Of a stretch of 64,000 bases of DNA, positions 17,452-25,463 are shown piece by piece (the stretch's first letter is position 1; every line of letters starts with the position of its first letter). Under the pieces are notes generated by a model, which worked only from the letters and a program-made list of their open reading frames with translations, was not told the DNA's origin and searched no databases. This DNA comes from an uncultured Ignavibacteria bacterium (GTDB taxonomy: Bacteria > Bacteroidota > Ignavibacteria > SZUA-365). The stretch covers positions 62,001 through 126,000 of the forward strand of contig CAJXVM010000008.1 in the NCBI GenBank assembly GCA_913061095.1, in the 5' to 3' direction. The position numbers and the translations under genes are program-made.

Positions 17452-20400
17452 TCAGCGAATGACACTCATGCGGCGAATCTGGGCGACGTCCCCGCTGCGC
17501 AGGACGAAGAAGTAGGTTCCGGGCGATAGCGCCCCTGCGTCAAATTCATGCTCGTAACGTCCGGCTGAACGCATTCCGTCGACCAGAATCGCAATTTCCC
17601 TTCCGCGCGCATCGTGCACGCTCAGCCGCACCGCACGGTCTTCCGTGAGTGTGAAGGAGATCGATGTGCGATCGCGCACGGGATTGGGGATATTCGCCCC
17701 CAGCGCCATGCCCGCAGCGGTGCGTATCAGCCGGCGGCCGTCCGCAAGACAGTAGCCTTCCAGCGCGAAACTGCCGCCCTGGAGACTGCGCATCCATATC
17801 GCCGGATGGCTGAAGCGGAAATCTGCCGGCCGGAGGGCGGAAAGCGTGTCGTCCCCGACCAGCACAAGCAGGCGCACGCGCAGAAGCGCCGCCGCCGCGG
17901 TGAGCTGTCCGCTGTCGACATGCATGCTGACCGCTCCGCGCTCCGGGTCATACGTCCAGCGCACGCGCATGTCTTCGGAAGCACTGCCCGTGATATCCAC
18001 CCCCACCGGATAGAGCATTGAGGGATTGAATCCAAGCGTTCCAGCCCAGCTGTCGACACCGAGACCGGAGATGTCGCGTGACAGCAGCAGCGGGACGCTC
18101 ACCGTGTCATCCACCTCGCCACGGATATCCGGCACGGAAAGGCTGACGGCAAACAGGTCTCCCTCGCCGCTGAATGCCATCCGCACGGGGATGGTCGCGG
18201 TACAGGGAGACGACACGTCGAAGAGCAGGCTGTCAGTGATGCGTCCCTGGCGGTCGGGCGTGAATGTGACTCGCACACGCAGGCTGTCTCCCGGTGGAAT
18301 GACGGCTGGAAGGGGCGGAACGGTTTCGACGACACGCAGACGCATACTCTGCGGACGCAATGCATCGGCCGTGACCGCATATTCCGCCATGTTGCGTCCC
18401 ACAATCTCGACAACGGCGCTTTCGGTCCCGAGCGGTGCCGCTCCCAGGAACATATCCGGCGGGAATGACAGCCCGCCGTCACGAACGAAGGCCCGCAGCG
18501 ATGAACGGAACGTGAAGAGCTGACCGTCGATACGTACATCCGATTCCAGTTCCGCTTCGAATAGACCACGGTCACCCGGAGCGGGAGTAAATAGTACCTG
18601 CAGCTGGATGGATTCACGCTCGAGCAGCGTGAAGGGCAGCGTCGGGACGCGATCGAGCTGGAAGCGATCGGCCAGTGTGCCGGTGACGGCAATCCGTTCC
18701 ACGAGCGCCGAGGGGGCGACATTCGCCGTCAGCGAAACGAAACCGCTGCGCGTTTCACAGAACGGCAGCGCACCGAGATCAAGGTCAGTCTGCACGAAAT
18801 GCCGCAGCGCGCTGCCGCGGACGATGATGCGCATGCTGTCGGCACAGGGCGAAACCCGCAGCACGAGCGTGTCAGCGATACCCCCTTCCTGCGCCGGCGT
18901 GTAGCGAAGCTGCAGCTCGGTCGAACGCCCTGCGGCGGTTGTCTTCGGCAGCATCGGCTGCAGAAGCGCATATCCGTCGGGGAACCACAGGGAACCCAGT
19001 GTCAGCTGCGCCGTCCCGGGATTCGTGATGGTAACCGAAAAATCGAAAGGACTGCCGACAAGAACCGGACCGAGATCGACAATTTGATCCGGCGGAGTAA
19101 CCTGTCTCACCCGCATGCCGCGCATCGGAAGCTCGAGCACCGGCTGTTTCGGCGCGTCCGTTCCGACAAAGAGAGACGCCACCACCGGACCGTCAGGAAC
19201 GGAAGCAGGCGCAAAGCGTACCCGAAAATCACGCGATTCACCGGCCGGCAATCTCTCCGGCGCAATGATGGGATTACGGATGGAATAGGCGGCCGCACCG
19301 GCTCCGCCCACGGAAGCCGACTGCAGAAGCACCTCCGTGCTGCCGGTGTTGCGCAGCACGGCGATGAGTTCCTGCTCCTCGCACTGTGCGAGCGTGTCAA
19401 AACGCAGCGCCGCGGCATCGAACACGAGATCGCCGTCAATGGCCTGCCCCTCAAGTGCGATGCATACGGTGTCGGCACAGGGTTCATCGATGATCAGACA
19501 CAGCGATCCGAAGAAACTGCCGATGGTATCGGGCAGAAAACGCACATCGATATCCAGCACGTCGCCGGTGTCGAGCGCGAGCGGAAGCGCGGGTGTGGCG
19601 GTGAACGGCGGATCATCCTGGACGCGCAGAGCAGCGATCCGCAGTCCGAGCATGTCACGGTTGCGGATACGCAGCGTGCGCGTCTGACTCGTCCCCGCCA
19701 CAACATTCGCGAACAGCAGCGTGGACGGAATCGCCTCTATATATGACTCGGCATATCGACCCGTCAGGACGACATCCGTGACGCGCTCACAATGCGCGAG
19801 GCGACTGCGCACGGACAGGGTGCCTCCGTCAACCCCCGTCGTGCCGGGACGATAGCGCATCCGCAGCATCGCCGGTGAACCCGCTGGCACGGTGAGCGGG
19901 AGTTGCGTCAGCAGGGTGAATGCGGGATGATCGATGGACGCATTCAGAATCACCTCATCCACACGCGCGCTGTTGAATATCTGCCGCACGACGACGCGCT
20001 CATCCTCGCAGGCAGGAATGTTGCCCGCATCGATCGTGTCGGGGAGCAGCAGTCCGCCGTCCTCACGCACCGCGTGAAACTGCACCGCGGTCAGAGCTCC
20101 GGCGTTTCCGCGCAGCAGCAGCTGCCCCCTCGCCTCCGCCGATGCCGGACGACGGCTGCATACGATAAACATCGCCCGTCCGCCCGGGTCCACCGGAACG
20201 GCGGTGTCCGGTGTCACGGAGAATACTGCCGGATTCAAAACGGCCGCGTCCACCATCTGCATTTCGGTCAGCGTGTTGGTGACGGTAACCGTATCGCATA
20301 TCAGCGAGTCGCAGAACAGATGCAGCTGCTCGACGGTATCGACGGTGGTCACCAGGGCGCGGTCTTCAATGCGCAGCTGCAGGGGGAAACACAGGGTGTC

Positions 20401-23400
20401 GGGACAGGGGGAGGAGAGCAGCACACAGAGCGCACCGAAATACGAGCCCGTATCCTTGAGCGCCCGCAGCTGCAGATTCACCGGCAGCACCGAATCGGGT
20501 AAAAGCGCGACCGGCAGGGACGGCTGAATTCTCACCGCGGATGAAAGATCCCGAAGCAGAACCTTCTCGACCTGCACGGTCATGGTGTCTGCGTTTGTAA
20601 CGTGCACGAAGAAACGCGACGTGTCGGCAAGGGCACGGGTACCGAAATCCAGCGGATCAGGCAGCACCGTCAGCAATGGATGATACACTCCTGCATCCAA
20701 GTGCACGAGATATTCCACGCTGCAGGGTTCCATGCGCACACGCATCACCACGGAGATGACAGTGTCGACAGGGACCGTGACCGCAAGTTCCAGCGGAAAA
20801 CTGCCCATCGGCGGCACGTCGGCAGGAATGGACGCATGTGTCAGGAAGGCGAACGGCGCTCCCTCCGCGAGGTCAATATCGGTGATGCGCAGTGCGTCGC
20901 CATGCGGATTGCGGAGTTCGAAACGCCGCCGTCCCTCACTCCCGATACAGACTGACAACGGGGACAGGGTATCCCCGGCGAGTATCAACGTGCGCACATT
21001 CCGACGCCCGATCAGCCGGACCCGCGTCTCACCAAAGGCACTGGAATCATTGTGACTGATCAGCAGTTCCGCCTGGCTATGCTGATTCGACGGCGCGTCA
21101 TACGCCAGCACGAGAAACACACTCGAATCCGGCGGCACTGTCACCGGAAGGCGGGGACGCAGCACCCGGAAATGCCCCGCCTGCATGCCGTGCAAATCGG
21201 TGCGGGAAAGACGCAGCGGCCTCTGTCCCCCGTTGCGGACTTCCACGCTGTCAATCACGGGTTCCACACAGATCTGATCATCGAAGCGCAGGGAATCCTC
21301 CACCACCGCAAACGGCAGCTCCGCGCTGCGGATCAGTACCGGCAGACGCAGCGTGTCAGGACAGGGATCCGACCAGCTCACCTGCAGCATGGTCGTCAGC
21401 GTGTCCGGAAGCGGTGCGGTGTAGGACACAACGATGTCGAGTTCCTCGGTCGGACGCAGGCCGCGTGGGAGCACAGCCGGTTCGACGACGAAAAGTCCCG
21501 GCACGGGCGGATCGAACCAGATGTCCGTGATACTGACACTGTCGAAACCGCGGTTGCGCAGCAGGACGTTGCGGCGGACTTCGATGTTCAACGGCACCGG
21601 ACCGATGGCCAGCGCAGAGTCGGGGTCAGTGCGCAGCAGCGCCCTGACGCCGCGTCCGCTGCAGACGAGTTCAAGCGTATCGGTACAGGGACCAAGCACA
21701 AGGCGGAACACCGCGCCACGGGGAAGCGAGTCTGCGGTCGTGGGTGCAAAGCGCACCGGGACCTTAAACGTCGTGTTCGGAGCGATGCGCTGCGCAGTGT
21801 CGGCAAGCACGGCGAAATCCGACTGTCCCTCGGTCTGGATGACCGTGACAACCCGCCCGTCAAGGTTCCCGACATTTTCCAGCTGCACATACTCGATGCG
21901 TTCACTGCCGACACAGACATCCTCGAATTCGATCTCCTTCGGCGAAAGCTCCATCTCGTTGCTTTCAATGAATGCCTCGTACGGCAGGGTGAGCATTTCG
22001 GGACAGTCTTCGTGACCGACCATGAGACGAACGCTCCCGGTAATCACTCCCGACCTGTCGCTCAGCAGCGCGAAGCGGAGAGAGTCATTGCGCGAAATGC
22101 TGTCACCGATGCCGTGTGAAAGCAGTGCGATGGATGCGCGTGTGCCAAGATCCTCGATACCCAGGATGCGCGGCGCACGGTTTCCATATGTCGTCACCGG
22201 AAATGGCACGAGCACCGTATCGTTCCGGCATGTCGGCGCAAACACGATGCGCTGCGACAGCGGTCGCAGGTCATTGATGATGCGCAGTCCTGTCAGCGCG
22301 ATCGTCCAGGGATTGTGCTCGGTGTCGTTCGACGTCACTTCCATCATGCTTCCCGGCGGCACCGGACCGTAGAAATCGACATCCGGTTCCCAGCGCACGG
22401 TCACCTCGCGCGATTCACCGGGCGGGATCACGATCGGCCATGAGGCGTCACGGAGCGAGAAATCCGCATTGGAGAATGAAATACCGTCTGTCGGGATGGT
22501 CAGATTTCCCGCCCCGCTGTTGACGATGGGGATCGTGAAATCCTTGAATGGACCGCAGGCCAGCGTATCCAGCGATACCGCGACATTCGTCTGTGAGATA
22601 TCGGGCGTCTGCGTTCCGGTCCACTTGAAAATCCAACCCTCCGAAACACTCGGATAACCCGACGTGCGCTGAATTCCGCCCACGGCCCATCCGACAGCCT
22701 CGTTGAGGAAAACCATCTTGTTGACCGGCTGATAGGTCTTGTTCCCGAAAATGTTCGGCTGAAAAACGCTCCAGCTGGAGCCGCCATCCGAAGTATAGGC
22801 GAACTCATTGTAGCGGCTCGCCACCCAGCCCTTCAGCGTATCGAAGAAAAAGATGCCACGGTGCGCGCCGGGCGTTGAAGCAAAGGAGGGTTGTCCGGGA
22901 CTCGGCGTCCAATCCACCCCGCCGTTTGTGGTCTTCAGCAGATGATAGCCCGTCCCCTGGTTGTATCCGTACAGAAAGCCGTGTTCGTCGTCGACGAAGC
23001 TGATCTTCATGTGTGATCCGTACGACTCAGCCGAGGCCTTGAAGGAAAGGTTCACCCATTTCTGCGTGAGGGGATTATAGCGAAACAGCGCATTATTCCC
23101 GCCCGCGACCAGCCAGCGTGACCCGGTGAATTTCACATCGGTGAGAGCCGCACTGACCGGGAGGATGTAACTTTTCCATGTCGCTCCACCGTCACGCGTC
23201 TCATGCACACGCCCCGGTCCCTCGCCGACGATCATACCATGCCGCGGGTCACTGAAAGTCAGCGCGTATCGGATGCCATAGAGAATCGGGTTCTGCGGGG
23301 ATACGCTGAACCAGTTGTACCCGTAATCGAATGTTTTATAGACGAGACTGCGATAGTCGTCGCGCCATGAAACATACGCAATGCCGGTGTTGGGGATGGC

Positions 23401-23697
23401 GAACACATCCTGCGCCCACGACGAAAGCGCGATATTCAGCGCGGGCGTGAATGCCGACGGCGGCACGGGATGCCAGGTGGGATTCCCCGCGCGCTTGACC
23501 AGCACCCCCGTCTGTCCATTCAAGACATCCACATCACCGACAGCGTACCCGTGGCCTGTGTCGGCCATGGAAATCCCCATCAGGCCGCGTACGTCCACGG
23601 CGATCGGCTGCTCCTCCCAGCGGCCGATCGACTGGGCCCGGAGCATCGAAGCCGCCAGCAGCAGCATCGCGATAATGACAACAGAAATGCGTGCCAA
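17452..23697 (-). CDS. Giant secreted anchor-D repeat protein with YCF48-like, cohesin-like and T9SS sorting domains
   Basis: A 2081-aa predicted cell-surface or secreted protein. Signal peptide: MARISVVIIAMLLLAASMLR. Residues about 25-370 are a YCF48/BNR-type propeller with GGATWKSY, TTNGGVDWTP and TSDGGSSWSVF repeats. Residues about 380-1850 are a long row of roughly 100-residue immunoglobulin-like anchor-D/ASH-type domains. Many of these end in a P-C-x-D-T motif (PCTDTLEL, PCPDTLRL, PCADTVCI). A cohesin-like domain follows (VPLLLSRDISGLGVDSWAGT, about 1870-1990). The last 75 residues (IPNPVRDRTSISFTL ... GTYFFVLRSGD) form a T9SS type A sorting domain. The start is a TTG; no in-frame ATG lies between it and an upstream stop, and the next ATG would destroy the signal peptide. 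Function unknown, probably adhesion or surface structure. Confidence 0.85.
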   Translation of the reverse strand: MARISVVIIAMLLLAASMLRAQSIGRWEEQPIAVDVRGLMGISMADTGHGYAVGDVDVLNGQTGVLVKRAGNPTWHPVPPSAFTPALNIALSSWAQDVFAIPNTGIAYVSWRDDYRSLVYKTFDYGYNWFSVSPQNPILYGIRYALTFSDPRHGMIVGEGPGRVHETRDGGATWKSYILPVSAALTDVKFTGSRWLVAGGNNALFRYNPLTQKWVNLSFKASAESYGSHMKISFVDDEHGFLYGYNQGTGYHLLKTTNGGVDWTPSPGQPSFASTPGAHRGIFFFDTLKGWVASRYNEFAYTSDGGSSWSVFQPNIFGNKTYQPVNKMVFLNEAVGWAVGGIQRTSGYPSVSEGWIFKWTGTQTPDISQTNVAVSLDTLACGPFKDFTIPIVNSGAGNLTIPTDGISFSNADFSLRDASWPIVIPPGESREVTVRWEPDVDFYGPVPPGSMMEVTSNDTEHNPWTIALTGLRIINDLRPLSQRIVFAPTCRNDTVLVPFPVTTYGNRAPRILGIEDLGTRASIALLSHGIGDSISRNDSLRFALLSDRSGVITGSVRLMVGHEDCPEMLTLPYEAFIESNEMELSPKEIEFEDVCVGSERIEYVQLENVGNLDGRVVTVIQTEGQSDFAVLADTAQRIAPNTTFKVPVRFAPTTADSLPRGAVFRLVLGPCTDTLELVCSGRGVRALLRTDPDSALAIGPVPLNIEVRRNVLLRNRGFDSVSITDIWFDPPVPGLFVVEPAVLPRGLRPTEELDIVVSYTAPLPDTLTTMLQVSWSDPCPDTLRLPVLIRSAELPFAVVEDSLRFDDQICVEPVIDSVEVRNGGQRPLRLSRTDLHGMQAGHFRVLRPRLPVTVPPDSSVFLVLAYDAPSNQHSQAELLISHNDSSAFGETRVRLIGRRNVRTLILAGDTLSPLSVCIGSEGRRRFELRNPHGDALRITDIDLAEGAPFAFLTHASIPADVPPMGSFPLELAVTVPVDTVISVVMRVRMEPCSVEYLVHLDAGVYHPLLTVLPDPLDFGTRALADTSRFFVHVTNADTMTVQVEKVLLRDLSSAVRIQPSLPVALLPDSVLPVNLQLRALKDTGSYFGALCVLLSSPCPDTLCFPLQLRIEDRALVTTVDTVEQLHLFCDSLICDTVTVTNTLTEMQMVDAAVLNPAVFSVTPDTAVPVDPGGRAMFIVCSRRPASAEARGQLLLRGNAGALTAVQFHAVREDGGLLLPDTIDAGNIPACEDERVVVRQIFNSARVDEVILNASIDHPAFTLLTQLPLTVPAGSPAMLRMRYRPGTTGVDGGTLSVRSRLAHCERVTDVVLTGRYAESYIEAIPSTLLFANVVAGTSQTRTLRIRNRDMLGLRIAALRVQDDPPFTATPALPLALDTGDVLDIDVRFLPDTIGSFFGSLCLIIDEPCADTVCIALEGQAIDGDLVFDAAALRFDTLAQCEEQELIAVLRNTGSTEVLLQSASVGGAGAAAYSIRNPIIAPERLPAGESRDFRVRFAPASVPDGPVVASLFVGTDAPKQPVLELPMRGMRVRQVTPPDQIVDLGPVLVGSPFDFSVTITNPGTAQLTLGSLWFPDGYALLQPMLPKTTAAGRSTELQLRYTPAQEGGIADTLVLRVSPCADSMRIIVRGSALRHFVQTDLDLGALPFCETRSGFVSLTANVAPSALVERIAVTGTLADRFQLDRVPTLPFTLLERESIQLQVLFTPAPGDRGLFEAELESDVRIDGQLFTFRSSLRAFVRDGGLSFPPDMFLGAAPLGTESAVVEIVGRNMAEYAVTADALRPQSMRLRVVETVPPLPAVIPPGDSLRVRVTFTPDRQGRITDSLLFDVSSPCTATIPVRMAFSGEGDLFAVSLSVPDIRGEVDDTVSVPLLLSRDISGLGVDSWAGTLGFNPSMLYPVGVDITGSASEDMRVRWTYDPERGAVSMHVDSGQLTAAAALLRVRLLVLVGDDTLSALRPADFRFSHPAIWMRSLQGGSFALEGYCLADGRRLIRTAAGMALGANIPNPVRDRTSISFTLTEDRAVRLSVHDARGREIAILVDGMRSAGRYEHEFDAGALSPGTYFFVLRSGDVAQIRRMSVIR

Positions 23698-23806
23698 GAG
23701 TCTATACGCGTGTGATGGTAAATGCTAGAAATCGGAGATCTTCTATCCGGATTGTAGGATGGAAGTAGAATGAATGATAGAGGAAAGGAAAATCAAAGAC
23801 AAGGGG

Positions 23807-25135
23807 CTATTTCCAGCGGTACATCACTTCCGCGCGTGCCCACCAGTAGCCAGCCGCCCTGATGACCGGCCCGTCGCCCGTATACCACATGCGCTCGAGA
23901 AGCAGGTGACCGGAAACGGCTTCACCGGGAAACAGTCTTACCTGAGCGATGCCCAGCGTGCCGATGTCCGGATCAAGGTTGAGCCCTCCGTTCGGCTTTG
24001 CATTCCGGATGTGCTGGAGCATCCCGCGCAGGGCGACGCCGCCCGAGGGCTGGAGGGATACGCGCAGAAACGGTGCCTGGACGTTGCTCCACTTCGCAAT
24101 GCCGCTGGCAAGGCCCGTCAGGGTGTAAATGAACGACTCGCTCCAGATGGGCCAGCGACCGAAGAGCGGATCCCAGTGCCGGGATACTGTCTCCTCCCCG
24201 CCGGTCAACCCACCCGAGTACTGATAATATCCCGCTTCCACGGCCAGGCGTTCCTTCGCGGCGAACAACGGCATCCATCGCAGGGAGGCATGCCAGGCCC
24301 ACGAGCGGATATCCCTGAAGGTGGGTATTCCCTCCGGATACGACGCGTCCCATTTCCCCCACTGAAAAGCTCCCTCCGCCGTCATGTTCAGACCGGGCGC
24401 GATCGACCCCGCCAGTCGCATCCCCGGTGTGTATCGCATGTCCGTCACGGTTCCTCCGCCCATGGGTTCTGGTATGTCGTCCTCACTGCGTGAGGCGAGG
24501 AAATATGCCTGCACATCGACGGGAAATTCCCCGCAATCGTAGTGAACGCCGGCGGCATCGATGGGCACCTCCTGCAGCGCGCGCTCCGCGTCATTGATGC
24601 GCGGCAGGAGATTGTCCCGCACCGGCTGATGCATCGCAAACACGGTGACATCGTGCCCATCCGCCGGCTGCACGTCCACCCGCAGGGCGTTGAAATAGAT
24701 CGAGCGCGAGCCGTCCAGCGGACCGCCGTCCATAACGATGAAGCCGTCGCCGAAGCGCAGGTTCTGCCGTCCGGCCGTTACTGCGAGAGGCAGACGGTCC
24801 GGCGACCACTTGACGTACAGGTTGTCGAAGAAGATCTCATCCAGCGTGAAGTCGGGCAGAACGCGGGCGCGGTACCAGGAAAAAAATTCGTTCGCCAGTA
24901 CGGCCCGAAACTGCAGTTCCGCTGTCGGTGTCCATGTCACGCCCGCCCGTGTGCGATGACGTGAAAACAATCCCTCCCAGCCGTCGTGCGGGAACAGCCC
25001 TTCATCCCAGTACACCATGCGGCTGCGATGGTCGGCATCGAAGCGCAGCACCCGCGCCTCCTCCGTGACCTGCTGTGCGGGAGCAGCGGCGGGAAGCAGC
25101 ATGATATATAGAAAAGCGGAAACGAGACGGCGCAC
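23807..25135 (-). CDS. Outer-membrane barrel of the alginate-export/porin type
   Basis: A 442-aa predicted outer-membrane beta-barrel. The N-terminus (RRLVSAFLYIMLLPAAAPAQ) is a signal peptide. The body alternates short amphipathic strands with aromatic ends (FRAVLANEFFSWYRARVLPD) and includes LYVKWSPDRLPLAVTAGRQN, LRFGDGFIVMDGGPLDGSRS and FNALRVDVQPAD, close to the pattern of alginate_exp-type barrels in Bacteroidota relatives. It ends with an aromatic strand (ARAEVMYRWK), as barrels do. The start is GTG at 25135 with GGGAAG upstream. The cargo is unknown; the family name does not imply alginate here. Confidence 0.75.
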   Translation of the reverse strand: MRRLVSAFLYIMLLPAAAPAQQVTEEARVLRFDADHRSRMVYWDEGLFPHDGWEGLFSRHRTRAGVTWTPTAELQFRAVLANEFFSWYRARVLPDFTLDEIFFDNLYVKWSPDRLPLAVTAGRQNLRFGDGFIVMDGGPLDGSRSIYFNALRVDVQPADGHDVTVFAMHQPVRDNLLPRINDAERALQEVPIDAAGVHYDCGEFPVDVQAYFLASRSEDDIPEPMGGGTVTDMRYTPGMRLAGSIAPGLNMTAEGAFQWGKWDASYPEGIPTFRDIRSWAWHASLRWMPLFAAKERLAVEAGYYQYSGGLTGGEETVSRHWDPLFGRWPIWSESFIYTLTGLASGIAKWSNVQAPFLRVSLQPSGGVALRGMLQHIRNAKPNGGLNLDPDIGTLGIAQVRLFPGEAVSGHLLLERMWYTGDGPVIRAAGYWWARAEVMYRWK

Positions 25136-25312
25136 GGTCTTCCCGGTTGTGTTCCGAAGTCCGAATATCGGACATCATGCACTGCTGAGCAAACACGTCC
25201 GTATCCGGGGACAGAGAGTTCCCGCATATCCTGCAGACAGGGGTGCACGAAGCTGGCATCCGCCGCGGGTGGAAAACGATGCGGACACCCGGCCCGGAGT
25301 CTGCCGACGACG

Positions 25313-25407
25313 GAAGCACACGCGGACACAGGATCTGCCGCCGACAGAAGCACACGCGGGCACAGGATCTGCCGCCGACAGAAGCACACGCGGACACAGG
25401 ACCAGCC
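25313..25407. repeat. 34-bp tandem repeat, about three copies
   Basis: Copies start at 25313, 25347 and 25381 (exact 34-base spacing) and differ by single bases; a degraded partial unit precedes the first. This repeat and the neighbouring terminator occupy the 328-base gap 25136-25463, where I see no gene. Contiguous units with no unique spacers rule out CRISPR. Confidence 0.85.
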
Positions 25408-25425
25408 TCGGGAGGGAAAGGAAAA

Positions 25426-25442
25426 CCCCGCTCGTGGCGGGG
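25426..25442 (-). terminator. Terminator after the LamG-protein gene
   Basis: 6-bp arms CCCCGC/GCGGGG with a 5-base loop; on the minus strand it is followed by TTTTCCTTTCC. It is located about 20 bases after the stop of the LamG gene and ends the three-gene operon that starts near 34570. Confidence 0.8.
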
Positions 25443-25463
25443 CTTTCATGAAGGAATCATCGG

